DNA of 64,000 nt. Source: Sipunculus nudus. Its lineage: Eukaryota; Annelida; Sipuncula; Golfingiida; Sipunculidae. The translations under genes were made by a program, and so were the position numbers. The notes beneath the pieces were generated by a model that did no database searches, was not told the DNA's origin, and saw only the letters and a program-made list of their open reading frames with translations. Each line of letters opens with the position of its first letter. The stretch's first letter is position 1. Of the stretch, positions 55,701-64,000 are shown in pieces. The stretch covers positions 65,517,176 through 65,581,175 of the forward strand of contig CM049316.1 of NCBI GenBank assembly GCA_026874595.1, written 5' to 3'.

Positions 55701-58700
55701 TAAGAGCACCTCTTATTTATGACCATTTATGAGCAGTCCCTTGAAAGTAGGTCCTGATATCTATAACCTCCCTACTAAGATCACCTCTCCATTTTGGAAA
55801 AATGTCCAGTCCTGCAGTGTCCTTAATTAACAGGTTCTACTTTACTGTGGGTGCCTTTTTGTTCACGAGGGTTTCAAATTCACATTATTCATGAAAGGGG
55901 AGTTAACTCAAAAAATAAAGCCTTTGTGAATAAGAGGTCCCATTGTTAAAGGCAAGTTGAAAGATAAATCATTTATATATAATAATAACAGATCTTGTAT
56001 GTTCAAAGATTGCTGTTATATTTTTGCTATTATGATATCAGATTTTTCAAATTATCTGCAGTTAATGAATTATAATGTCCAGTCAGTTTCATTGGGTCTC
56101 TATGTAATTATTAAGAATTTGCACACTTATTATTTGATGTAAGTAATAAATATAGCTGTGGTTATACCCTGTGTACCTGTAGGTCTCTTGTAAGGTTAGA
56201 TTGTGAAAATGAAACCCTCAAAAGACTGAAAAAGTGAAACTCGCAAAATTTAACCTCGCAAATATGAAACCAACCACAGTAGTTATATCTGTCAATATAC
56301 TAAATAGCAAGCCCTCTTGTGGAAGACAGATTTATATAAAGGTGTTTTCCAGGTGATATGTAAAGTCTGATATACTGTGTGTTTAGAATTGTTTGTTATT
56401 ACAGCTGCTCAGAAATCAATCATCAACGACAATACTTTTATATGAGGATATTGTCATTCTTAAGAAATATCTAAATTGCAAAATATGGAGAAATATGGAA
56501 TAATAATAAAATAAATATATTTTTCAAATTAACCAGCCAATCTAACCATTCCATATGTTCATATTTAAAGATGCTGTGTGAGATGTTATCATCATTAAGA
56601 CAAACATGTGTCGTGTTTTACACAAGTAATGACAATTCCAGGAACATAACGAAGTTTAATTCAACAATTACCGGCCAACATGGCAGGTACACAGAACCAC
56701 AGAAAGTGGTGACGTCATACACAATTAGTGCCGGTGTAACATCAAACTAAGTGTCCTGTAAAAACTGTCTGGAAATTAGCAATATCCTACAACATGTGTA
56801 TCATGTCTTATTATGTTGCACTGTATAATAGCCAATATATTTTCAAATAGAATAATTTACTGTTTGCTTCATCATGAGCTAACAAATTTTACCCACGGCC
56901 AGCACCAGTGGATGTCTTAATTAATGTCTGTCCCTGTCCTGTGACTCTTTGTATATAATGTTTGATGTTGGGCTGTTTACACAGATGGTGGATACATTAT
57001 GCTAGAGCTGATCAACTCAGATCGCCAGTCAGCCCATCCAGCTTTTACTAAACAGCCTGCCCTTCCATGGAAGACAGATTTATTCAAAGGCATTCTCCAG
57101 GTGGGTCAAATGTTTAACAGTGGATAATTAAGAAACTGTCAACGGAGATTTATTTTCGTTATACATATGCCTTAAACACTGTATGGTAGGGTGACAAAGT
57201 GTAACAAAAAAAAACATCCACATGCACATACATGCACAGATATACAAACAATTTTGTGTTTGCAGATAGGCAAGCGCACACAATCTAAAAATAGAATATT
57301 TATTCCACTACAACAATTAGTGGTGTGCCAATTAATTGATTATATAGATGATTAGTGATATCATAATCAATTAAATTGATTGCATTGCATAATTGATCAC
57401 AAACAATCATGTATGCAAATCCAAAGAAGTAATATTATCCCGATAAAGTATTCTTATTCTGTCAGAGATATAAGTAAGATGAGGCACAAAACACTGAACA
57501 ACAGTAAAACTTAACCTTGTGCAATGAATAATAGTCAACAACCTGGCTACTACCTTGACCTTTCTGTGTGATGTATAAGTTACACTGAATTTATTTTAGG
57601 TAAACGGTAATTTTATACAGCATATTTCATGTTAATGTAGATGGTACATAGAAATATTTGATTAATGATTTATCTTTCAGTCATCAAATATTATTGACCT
57701 ATCCATGAACTCTATGTGACCTTAATCACATATTTGTCAATGAATAATCATAAGCATTGGAATAAGGAGCAACCAATCTGGTGACCGTTGGCATTGTAAA
57801 CGGTCAATCATTTAACAAGCACAAAATTTGCATAATTTGGCAGAGCTCTGCCAAACAAAACACTTGCAGTCTGTTCCATTACCCATGTTGGCATGTTGTC
57901 TGGGATATTTTTTTATACAAAGGTGACAGTATAAAAAGTTCCAACTACCAAGTGAATAATAATGTCTTACCTGGCACATAATTAGTATGAGACAAATGGT
58001 CCATAATATGGCAAGACAGTTCACAATGACAGTGATATATTCATCAATGGAGGACAGTGATTCCAGTTGATGACGTCAGTCAATGCGATGTCATATGTCA
58101 TTGACATTTGTGACATCATTATTGTCTTGTAAACGGCTCTCACAACTATAGAGATGGAAGATAGCATGTGGGGTGTGGTGGATAGGACAGTTTTACGACT
58201 GAATCCAACCACTAATAACAGATCCCCTCGCAATCGCAAATTTGCGAAGTTTCAATCACATAGACCCTGGCTACTAAGTGACTTGCCTAAGATCCATAGG
58301 ATGGGGTCTACACCCTAGTCCCAATATTTGACAAGAGCTTCTACATGCCCACTCTTACCCATTGGCTGCCTACTTTATTGGGCACTAATGTCGAAGTCCA
58401 CTAACAGTGTAAGAGGGGTGCATCTATTTAAAGGGAAAATTGAATATCCTAAACTTCAACTGGAAACTGGAACACTTAACTGTAACATTTTCCCCTTCCA
58501 TGGCCATTTATACATATGTGTAAATATAATATTACAGTATAAAAAATATGATGTTTTCTGTGTTAAACACATCATGGTTTCTGTAGCATAATATATAGAA
58601 TCTGTTATAAATGTATATATTTGAATTCACAGGGCGTGTGTATCATGGATGTGACCCTACTGGATGAGAGGCAAGAGGTCATCTGGTGTGTCAGGTCAGT

Positions 58701-58721
58701 AGGTGCATTTCTTTTCCCTAA

Positions 58722-58800
<79 letters not shown>

Positions 58801-61602
58801 ACATGAAAATTGTTATGTGTCATGTTTATAAAAGTAAACATGCTTGATGATACATGTACATGTGTAGATGAGCAGCTTATGGCTTCACTACAATCACCGA
58901 AATCTCTGTCACACCTACCATCAACCTCTATACACTCAGTATATAAACTGTAAAATAAATGGAATATTACTGCCATTTACTGGACAGAAGGTGCCGCACA
59001 TAAGGTTCACTAATTACGGCACCAACAGGTGGTTGTTACTGGTACTTAACTGACCACCAAATGCTACACTTGTCTCATTATAGCAGCAGCAGCTCCCCCA
59101 GAGAGTTCACACAGTAATTTTTATTTAATTTGAATTTATCACATTTTAAAGTTTCTTTTAAAGTTATATTGAGGACTTTAACTATTTTCAGAGGCAGTTT
59201 ATAACCCCTGTTTGTCATGTATACCTGCAGAGAAAGGAATACAAAGTTATAAAAAAAATTTAAGATGAGATGTTTTATGTTTCAAATTTGTTTGTTTCAA
59301 ATGTGTTTATATTACAGCTCACCTGTAACAATAAGACAGAAAGGGTCACAGGATCAGCAAGGTCAGTGATTTTCTTTTCTACAATTTTTTTCTTTGCAAA
59401 AATCCAGACATTTCCAAAATGTATCAATGTGAAATATAATCAACACTTCAACATTGCCATTTATGCAGACCTCTTATTGCATGCCCAACTTTTCTTTCCC
59501 TCACAGCCAAATTCAGCTAAATTCATATTAATCACATCCATGTACCAGCTAATTTCTTCCTCAAAATGGCCAGTATCTTGTCTGACGTATTATACATAAA
59601 TATTTATACTAGATTATACAGTAGGGATCAAATGAAGTTTACTTTAGGTGATCCACTTTTAGCTAGTTTTCTGCCACAAATTGTGTGGAACTCTTCAGAT
59701 AAAATTGCCTAATCATATCTGTTGCTGTTAACATATAAAACAATGTGTCTTACTTAGGGATAAAAACACAAAATTTACAGTGGAAGAATGGTCCATTTCT
59801 TTAGTTTGATTTTGATATAAGAAATTGTGTGTCAGCACAGCTGAGTTTCGTTAAATTTATGACTTCTTTAACTGAGATAATAACTACAGTTTTTGTCTCA
59901 GTAAAGGCAGTCCAAAAAGAGGGGATACAGACCCCTGGACCCCCCCTCTGGATCTACCACTGCATATGAATGTTGATACTTTGTTATACCTTATAATTTA
60001 ACCTTACTAATTTTCTCATTTTTGACCTTTACCGTTTTCAGTGACTTATTATCTGACCTTTACTGTTTTCAGTGACCTATAATTTGACCTTTACTGTTTT
60101 CAGTGACCTATAATCTGACTGTTGCTGTTTTCAGTGACTTATAATCTGACCTTTACTGTTTTCAGTGCCTATGATTTGAACTTTACTGTTTCCAGTGACT
60201 TATTATCTGACCTTTACTGTTTTCAGTGACTTATAATCTGACCTTTACTGTTTTCAGTGCCTATGATTTGTTCTTTACTGTTTCCAGTGACTTATAATTT
60301 GACCTTTACTGTTTTCAGTGACTTATAATCTGATCATTACTGTTTTCTAAGACTTATAATCTGATTTTTACTGTTTTCAGTGACCTATGACTATGCTGGA
60401 GACTTCTTCAAGCTGGAACACTCAGACAGTCTTGGAAAAGTCACCCTTGACACTGTATGGGTGAGTAAAACCTCAGACCTATTTTTGTTTCTTTTTTTCA
60501 GGCTCTACCTAATAATGTCTTAAAGCAATCAGGTTTTCCTTTCATCTGTCATTCTGCCTGTAATGCTGTTTCAAGCACATTATTTTGAATTTTTTTTCTG
60601 GCAATTGCTAAGAAATTTGTTAAAGAATATTATAGATATTGGATGATGAACACTGTTGCATTTCAAACCAATCAGACATCCTTATTTTTGAAGTATAATG
60701 AGTGTATTATCTCATGTACCATTAAGGTCATTGCTGTGAAATTTTGATTGAAAATTATTATGTGTTAGAGGATTTGAATTTTAGAATTTCACAGAAATGT
60801 GAACAGAATATCATATTTTCACCTCTACAACTAAATATTGCATTTCAATTATTTAATTAATCTCTCAGCACCATAAAGAAGTAATACATATAAGGTAAAA
60901 TGTCATCAGTCTGACCTACCGTGGGTTGAATGGCAGCTATTTGGCTAACCATTAGAAGGGGCTATTTCAGATGCATTTTTTATTATTCCTGATCCATGAA
61001 AGCAGTGGTATTGCCAACAGTTAGTTTTATTCTTTAAAATGAATATAAAATTTATGAGAGGATTTTTTTTATCTTTCTTTTAAAAAGGAGGAATATCTGC
61101 ATAGAACCAAAAGTTAGCAACATATAATATTTGTTTCATATCTTGTATCACATAGTGATTGATGCATCTGTTACTTATCCCATAAGAGGATATTTGATCA
61201 TTACTGCTATAAATTTATTTCTTACTAAGAATATGATTACATCCTTTGGAACGCCATATATTCTCTGATTGAAGTCTATTTGAAGCCGCATCAGGACTTT
61301 TTCCAACCCTGTCTATAATTCCCTCAGAAAAAGTATTTCCAGTGAATCATCCAGTGGAAGCTGCACTATGAGTTAAGCTAGAATCCGAAGGTTTGTAGAG
61401 AATTAGTTTTCAAACCCAAGCTGCAGCTTTAATAAGAGAAAATACAGTATTGATTTATCTTGATTTATACACACAAGGATTTCTGTTTAATTTATAACTT
61501 TCTCTCTTTCAGGATCAGGATGACCAGCAGTACTTTGTGACCTCATTAACTGTGGGATTATCTAAAAGCCATGTGAACAGCTGGTTTGGGACACATTATT
61601 AA
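36557..61602 (+). CDS. FBXO15: F-box only protein 15 homologue, complete
   Basis: Fifteen coding exons, plus strand: 36557-36627, 37039-37308, 44710-44814, 45242-45355, 47059-47151, 48435-48644, 51767-51902, 52436-52518, 53171-53226, 55479-55577, 56985-57100, 58633-58694, 59318-59361, 60381-60460 and 61513-61602. Total is 1629 bp (542 aa plus stop), all GT-AG and phase-consistent. FBXO15 is a substrate-recognition subunit of SCF ubiquitin ligases; in mouse it is an Oct4 target expressed in embryonic stem cells (established knowledge). The F-box is at about residues 115-150 (LPDELLMLILSFLSPGDLL). Shared with vertebrate FBXO15 as I remember it: HPYTGLP, a T-I-R-W-Y stretch, LAFILCCLHFHQLVER, MDVTLLDE, and the terminal WFGTHY (vertebrate WFGTEY). 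The Ser-rich N-terminus holds a coding minisatellite. The ATG directly follows an in-frame TAG, supporting the start; position -3 is T, a weak context. The end of exon 2 is the least certain junction: a donor at 37297 would also keep frame. Confidence 0.92.
36659..36760 (+). repeat. 5' fragment of HINE family 2
   Basis: CTGACTACAAGTCAGCTGAGCTATAG followed by a CCATCTGTCAGTTTGTCTG remnant of the (GTCY)n tract and GACTGGCAC. Truncated copy in FBXO15 intron 1. Confidence 0.7.
37039..37308 (+). CDS. FBXO15: FBXO15 coding exon 2 (Ser-rich minisatellite)
   Basis: About 270 bp. Acceptor ccttgcag. Encodes Ser/Thr/Arg-rich repeats, then KGRLPPVVIRRRKLQILEYC. The donor is uncertain: GTTATC at 37309 or GTACTG at 37297 both give a phase-2 end compatible with the F-box exon. 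Confidence 0.8.
37076..37213 (+). repeat. In-frame 45-bp coding minisatellite in FBXO15 exon 2
   Basis: Two near-identical 45-bp units start at 37124 and 37169 (SRGTSASRQTSSQST and SRGTSASKQTSS...), preceded by a diverged unit at 37076 (SRDYTSASSQRSSHSA). Encodes a Ser/Thr/Arg-rich disordered segment before the F-box. Confidence 0.9.
37872..38060. repeat. Dispersed repeat related to family 4
   Basis: CCTCTGCCAATGGGCGGGGG, GTGTGTTAGCAACATTACTC and ATTTTAATGAAATTTTCAGG resemble the starts of the copies at 25097 and 29078. Directly abuts family 2 copy B. Confidence 0.5.
38069..41304 (+). mobile_element. HINE-type element, family 2, copy B
   Basis: 5' palindrome at 38069-38097, (GTCY)n at 38114-38178. 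Core units similar to copy A recur near 38210, 38920 and 40780 (ATGTACATGCCAGA, GTTATGGGCCCAAA). 3' terminus at 41271-41304 with GATCAGCTGAGCGCCGTGAC and CCTTGTTT. GCTCAGCTGA at the 5' end is the exact inverse of TCAGCTGAGC at the 3' end. 39430-40780 looks like an unrelated insertion. In FBXO15 intron 2, opposite orientation to copy A. Confidence 0.65.
41397..43424 (+). mobile_element. HINE-type element, family 2, copy C, with a ~157-bp tandem core
   Basis: Same 5' palindrome (41397-41421), a degraded GTCY tract, and the same 3' terminus (43392-43424, GCTGAGCATCATGGCCCATG then CACTTGTTTT). The core is about eleven tandem units of 155-159 bp marked by GGTCATGGTGACCTATATTT and GGGCACAAATTGTATCCATT (41575 to about 43260), unlike copies A and B. 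Short two-strand open frames here are artefacts. Confidence 0.85.
43437..44245 (+). mobile_element. 5'-truncated LINE: 3' end of ORF2 and tail
   Basis: The open frame to 43902 encodes LRLNDICKQNWHNELAENKL and, after about 60 residues, a Cys/His cluster (CTSCNLNTHGDEFHYLFEC) typical of the C-terminal zf-RVT region of non-LTR retrotransposons. The 3' UTR ends in a 10-bp tandem (ATAAACTTCT twice), like CR1/L2-type tails. Reverse transcriptase and endonuclease domains are missing. The LINE clade is uncertain. Confidence 0.75.
44710..44814 (+). CDS. FBXO15: FBXO15 coding exon 3 (F-box)
   Basis: 105 bp. Encodes the F-box LPDELLMLILSFLSPGDLL then ATQVCHRWWNLASD, the Skp1-binding module. Acceptor tttttccag, donor GTGAGT. 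Confidence 0.95.
45242..45355 (+). CDS. FBXO15: FBXO15 coding exon 4
   Basis: 114 bp. Completes the F-box tail (N-VIWYKIY) and encodes a basic stretch ending at GFWKSVCVQ. Donor GTGAGA. Confidence 0.92.
45905..46210 (+). mobile_element. Possible tRNA-derived SINE
   Basis: GGGGGCAGAGCACAGGACT resembles an A box, and AAGTTCTGATCTC 30 bp on resembles a B box. The following GC-richer body (TGGGCCTGGGTAACACC, CCACAAGGCGGTTGG) differs from the AT-rich intron. Weak evidence; limits approximate. Confidence 0.35.
47059..47151 (+). CDS. FBXO15: FBXO15 coding exon 5
   Basis: 93 bp. Encodes VNVKKYLKLLKKKHPYTGLP; HPYTGLP is shared with vertebrate FBXO15 (NPYTGLP). Acceptor tctgttttag, donor GTCAGT. Confidence 0.92.
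47570..48010 (+). mobile_element. Dispersed ~430-bp element, copy 1 of an inverted pair
   Basis: Matches 57687-58090 in inverted orientation along its length (TCGCATTGACTGACGTCA; AACTTTTTATACTGTC; GATTGACTGTTTACA; CATGGATAGGTCAAT). In FBXO15 intron 5. Class unknown; no clear target duplication found. Confidence 0.75.
48435..48644 (+). CDS. FBXO15: FBXO15 coding exon 6
   Basis: 210 bp. Encodes AADTGWKLGLVDGQGEEHMF and SLTIRWYDLQLP, matching the region after the F-box in vertebrate FBXO15. Donor GTGAGT. Confidence 0.93.
48682..49122 (+). mobile_element. MITE with TACTGTGGTT termini, copy 1
   Basis: Starts TACTGTGGTTAGC and ends GGCAACCACAGTA. TA at both termini suggests a Tc1/mariner-type target. 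Contains TGTTTCATGAGGGT, CTTGTTCATTATAGG and other phrases also present inside both hAT elements. In FBXO15 intron 6. Confidence 0.75.
49661..51146 (+). mobile_element. HINE-type element, family 1, copy 2, with four 280-bp tandem units
   Basis: The 5' terminus is a hairpin, GTATCCGC to GCGGATAC (49660-49688), then (CCG)n at 49708-49744. The tandem core has ATATCTCGGGAACCG at 49911, 50191, 50471 and 50751, exactly 280 bp apart. Each unit holds two palindromes GGTGGCGCCACC; six of eight are perfect. The 3' end has the hairpin GTAGTC/GACTAC and finishes CTAG followed by T, like Helitron CTRR ends. 5' GTATCCGCCAAAAC and 3' (inverted) GTATCTGCCAAAAT are subterminal inverted repeats. In FBXO15 intron 6. 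Confidence 0.85.
49708..49744. repeat. (CCG)n microsatellite
   Basis: About 12 CCG triplets inside the 5' part of family 1 copy 2; the equivalent place in copy 1 has a shorter GC-rich stretch. Confidence 0.95.
51767..51902 (+). CDS. FBXO15: FBXO15 coding exon 7
   Basis: 136 bp. Encodes PCRYSLLLEENMNNSG and VFSLPSGLVITEWK. Acceptor ttatatcttacag, donor GTACTT. Ends in phase 0. Confidence 0.9.
52436..52518 (+). CDS. FBXO15: FBXO15 coding exon 8
   Basis: 83 bp. Encodes DAGSLAFILCCLHFHQLVER, one of the best-conserved FBXO15 blocks. Acceptor ccgttgcag, donor GTAAGA. Confidence 0.94.
52713..52887. mobile_element. 175-bp MITE
   Basis: Ends AGTAAAACC and GGTTTTACT are inverted; the interior repeats ATGACCACCTC in both halves. 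In FBXO15 intron 8. Confidence 0.6.
53171..53226 (+). CDS. FBXO15: FBXO15 coding exon 9
   Basis: 56 bp. Encodes CYAIPLHKPVLDDLDRRY, with donor GTAAGT. Collinear with the P-x-L-P...LDD region of vertebrate proteins. Confidence 0.88.
55479..55577 (+). CDS. FBXO15: FBXO15 coding exon 10
   Basis: 99 bp. Begins GLHSYSCTIEIRNS (vertebrate GLHGYQLHVDL). Acceptor tgtttcag, donor GTGAGT. Confidence 0.9.
55670..55847. mobile_element. ~180-bp MITE abutting the next element
   Basis: Left ACAGTGGAACCTCTCCTTAA and the right end, inverted (ACAGTAAAGTAGAACCTG), are imperfect inverted repeats. The right end overlaps the start of the MITE at 55843. Confidence 0.5.
55843..56281 (-). mobile_element. MITE with TACTGTGGTT termini, copy 2
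   Basis: Inverted relative to 48682-49122 (TACTGTGGGTGCC at the left, CAACCACAGTA at the right; GTTCACGAGGGTTTCAAATT shared). In FBXO15 intron 10. Confidence 0.75.
56985..57100 (+). CDS. FBXO15: FBXO15 coding exon 11
   Basis: 116 bp. Encodes GGYIMLELINSDRQ and LPWKTDLFKGILQ (vertebrate LSWKTDIFDG). Acceptor gtttacacag, donor GTGGGT, phase 0 end. Confidence 0.92.
57687..58090 (-). mobile_element. Dispersed ~400-bp element, copy 2 of an inverted pair
   Basis: Inverted partner of 47570-48010 (ATTGACCTATCCATGAACT; TAAACGGTCAATCAT; GACAGTATAAAAAGTT; GACGTCAGTCAATGCGA). In FBXO15 intron 11. Confidence 0.75.
58633..58694 (+). CDS. FBXO15: FBXO15 coding exon 12
   Basis: 62 bp. Encodes GVCIMDVTLLDERQEVIWCV; MDVTLLDE is a diagnostic shared string. 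Donor GTCAGT, followed within 40 bp by an (AT)n array. Confidence 0.95.
58727..58801. repeat. (AT)n microsatellite
   Basis: About 35 AT dinucleotides in the FBXO15 intron after exon 12. IYIYIY open frames on both strands are artefacts. Confidence 0.95.
59318..59361 (+). CDS. FBXO15: FBXO15 coding exon 13
   Basis: 44 bp. Encodes SPVTIRQKGSQDQQ. Acceptor tatattacag, donor GTCAGT. Short and poorly conserved but required by phase. Confidence 0.82.
60020..60380 (+). repeat. 31-bp minisatellite of duplicated splice acceptors
   Basis: Twelve units of TTTACTGTTTTCAGTGACYT-type sequence. CAG occurs at 60039, 60070, 60101, 60132, 60163, 60193, 60224, 60255, 60285 and 60316; a mutated unit has AAG at 60349, and the true acceptor CAG is at 60378-60380. 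The unit spans the intron-exon border, since each copy continues TGACYTAT like exon 14. Confidence 0.95.
60381..60460 (+). CDS. FBXO15: FBXO15 coding exon 14
   Basis: 80 bp. Encodes TYDYAGDFFKLEHSDSLGKV. Its acceptor (ctgttttcag) is the last unit of a 31-bp tandem array of near-identical acceptor sequences. Donor GTGAGT. Confidence 0.9.
61513..61602 (+). CDS. FBXO15: FBXO15 coding exon 15 with stop
   Basis: 90 bp. Encodes DQDDQQYFVTSLTVGLSKSH and then VNSWFGTHY with TAA at 61600-61602; the WFGT-x-Y end matches vertebrate FBXO15. Acceptor ctctttcag. Confidence 0.95.
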   Translation, partial: DQDDQQYFVTSLTVGLSKSHVNSWFGTHY

Positions 61603-64000
61603 ATATTACCAGTACGAATAAGGACTACAAAGTTTGCACTATTTATGATTTACTATGGCCCACTTAAGTTAGGGACCAATAGATGTCAGGTATTTCATCA
61701 AACCATTTAGCTGTCTGTTCACAAGCTCTTTCAGGTCAATTGTTTCAAGAACCATTTGAGCAGTTGCTGTTAATTTTTACAGAAAAGTAATACCTGTGAG
61801 GGGATCCATGCTGCTGAATTTCAGACATGTAAGGAATTGAGTATGACCACCACTCTGGCATCTTGGTATTGCTTTTGCACATATCATCTCAAGAAACATT
61901 GGAACAATTGCTGTGAAATTTTTATTGGAGATTGGAAGTCATGTTTTTACCTTTAGAGTTTATACAACTAAAGCCAAAGTGTTGAAGGTCCCAAATTATT
62001 AAATTAAAACATTTTGATGTTTTTTATGTGAATGTAATGTTTATACGTGAACATTATATTTAACATATTTCTAGTTTGCTGTGTTAAAGCATACTTAATT
62101 CGTACATATATTTTTAGAGTACTGCCATATTGTTCTATAAGTTTGTCTGTATACTGTGATATTACCAACTCCTGAAATATTTAGTAGGTTTATGGTTGGC
62201 ACTGTGATATTAGATTTCCATCCATTACAATATTTTCCTGTGCATGAATATATATTGCTGGCTCTAAGACTGGTATCGTAAAAGTGGCAATGTACGTGAA
62301 AATGCTCAAGTTTCACATTTAACATCAGTGTGTCTGTGTGTAATTTCCCAACTTCCTATAATCATGTGTAACTCTGTTGCATTAAGACTTTTCTTCAGTA
62401 GCCCTCTATGGCTGCTATATCATGCATTTTTACCAAACTCACATGTGTTAAGGTGGAAATCAGAATGGCCAATCAGATCCGACATCAACATAACCAATCC
62501 ACAAAACTGTTTACACATTGTATCAACAAGACAACATGCTCTGAAAACTGGATCAGTTTCAAGCATTTATATGATTAGTTAGATCTGCATAACATCTGGA
62601 ACTGCATTTCAGTTGATCTAAAATTAGCAACAGCTTTGTTTTGCTAGTTGCTTACATGAAGCTTATGTTAGTCACTTAATTGGTTTATTTGCTATGTTAA
62701 AAATTCATAAAGAAGGGATTGAGCAATAGACCTGCTCATCGGAAGATGAATTTCTGAAAAGTTTGGCAAGATAAGGGTATTTCAGCGTAACACTCACTGC
62801 TTTTACTAATTTACATGACTGTTTACCTGTATTTTTAGGTATGTGTCAGTATATTATAGGCCCTTGGCAAACCTGCTTTACCCCTTTATCTTTACCAGCC
62901 ATGTTTGTTATCACACAGATACAGAGGCCTAGCAATACGTAATACGACACATAATGAAAGGTCCATAAGAGGTCAAGCAAACATATTCCAAATCTCATTA
63001 TATTATCATATAACATAATTGCCTATGAAAAAAAATATTAATATAGATTTTACATAAAATGAGCCCAATTCCTGGAGGAAAAACATTTTTTCTATCTATT
63101 TTTCCACTAAAAACATGAGGTGTGATTTGTTCAAAAACTATGGGCACATCTATGAGCACTGTCAAATAGGCAGTGAAGTCACACACTGGGAAATTCCCTT
63201 TGACTAAAAATTCTAGATCTCAGTAAAAGCACAGTATTTTCACCTCTGTCAGTCCCAAATTTTCAGCAGAGAATAAAAACAACATGCATTTCTAGATCTG
63301 AGTTGTTGAAAAAATTCAGTCCATGATGTCACACCTGTACCAGCCAATCAAATCGGGGCAAAGTCTGGGATCTGGGTGAAATCCTCCCATCACACAACAA
63401 ACGCACGTGGAATAGGTTTACTTAACCATGAGTGGCTTTGGGTAATATGGCTTATACATTGATTGAATACAGTGGTCTCATATCAGCCCAGCCCTCAGTG
63501 AGGCAACACCCCAGAAAGAAATTGACAATTAGGTATCAAGATTTGTGTGTACAGGGACTCATCACCCCTGAATGAAATTGACAAGCATCATGAGGCATGT
63601 GGTGTAACTATGCTCTGTGATGCATCGCCTGGGAATGAAACTGACAACATAGTTGTCATCTCTGAATGTGTGAAGGTACCGGTGCGTGTGCACTTTTGAC
63701 TTGTTTCACTTGAGTACTTCATAAAAATAAGAGTGACTGTATACGGTTGGCTGTGTTGATAACATGCTGTGATGTGCAATAAAAATACTATGAACCAGCT
63801 TCTTGGGTACTACCTTCATTTTTTTATCCTTTGGGCAGATGTATTAGCCCAAGGCAACCATCAATATGAAGGCAATTAAAAAAAAACCAGTAAATAACAT
63901 AAATATCAAGTTTCTGTGATACAGGTATGTTCACCAAGGATGAATGGAAATGAGCTCACATATATTCATCTAAAATGACAATTTGTAGGATTACTCCTAT
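61603..64000. other. FBXO15 3' UTR candidate and downstream DNA
   Basis: No further coding exon is supported. Candidate polyadenylation hexamers are ATTAAA at 61998-62003 and 62003-62008, and AATAAA at 63778-63783. Three degenerate copies of a roughly 60-bp unit ending GAAATTGACAA occur near 63505, 63565 and 63625. Confidence 0.4.

Noticed and set aside
58605-58976. Open frames with runs of IY on both strands
   Set aside because: Translation of an (AT)n microsatellite.

Overview
This is a eukaryotic, AT-rich animal genomic window. It has short exons with GT-AG introns, long introns full of transposon remnants, and no bacterial-style operons. The repeats include elements with (GTCY)n microsatellites, tandem cores of about 150-280 bp and small inverted-repeat DNA transposons. 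Together with the protein similarities, they suggest a marine invertebrate, probably a lophotrochozoan such as a mollusc; that assignment is inference. Most long open frames in the window are chance or repeat-derived.

Three real protein-coding genes can be reconstructed exon by exon. (1) 791-12974, minus strand: the first six coding exons of a type A Hsp40/DnaJ co-chaperone, closest to DNAJA2. The 3' part runs off the left edge. (2) 21656-33537, minus strand: a complete seven-exon ENTR1 (SDCCAG3) homologue of 464 aa, an endosomal coiled-coil trafficking regulator. (3) 36557-61602, plus strand: a complete fifteen-exon FBXO15 homologue of about 542 aa, an F-box adaptor of SCF ubiquitin ligases. 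ENTR1 and FBXO15 are divergent, with about 3 kb between their start codons. DNAJA2 and ENTR1 lie head to tail, separated by about 8.7 kb with no supported gene. The three genes have no evident joint pathway.

The rest is mobile and repetitive DNA. Two hAT-type elements of about 1.6 kb carry perfect 8-bp target duplications, one in DNAJA2 intron 1 and one in an ENTR1 intron. A third hAT-like MITE lies at 4410-5001. Two Helitron/Helentron-like (HINE-type) families have subterminal inverted repeats and 3' hairpins: one with 280-bp tandem units rich in a GGTGGCGCCACC palindrome, and one with shared ends but different tandem cores. Other elements are a 1.36-kb element with 27-bp perfect terminal inverted repeats, a pogo/Tigger remnant nested in another repeat, a LINE 3' end, a tRNA-derived SINE, several MITEs, and a higher-order satellite (four 36-bp monomers per 145-bp unit) in the ENTR1-FBXO15 intergenic region.

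The most unusual structure is a 31-bp tandem repeat at 60020-60380 just upstream of the penultimate FBXO15 exon. Each unit is a copy of that exon's own 3' splice site, giving about ten decoy acceptors in a row. Other points worth checking are the duplicated NPFSF motif and three LPDF repeats in ENTR1, a 45-bp in-frame coding minisatellite in FBXO15, and inverted transposon pairs inside FBXO15 introns that could fold into long dsRNA.
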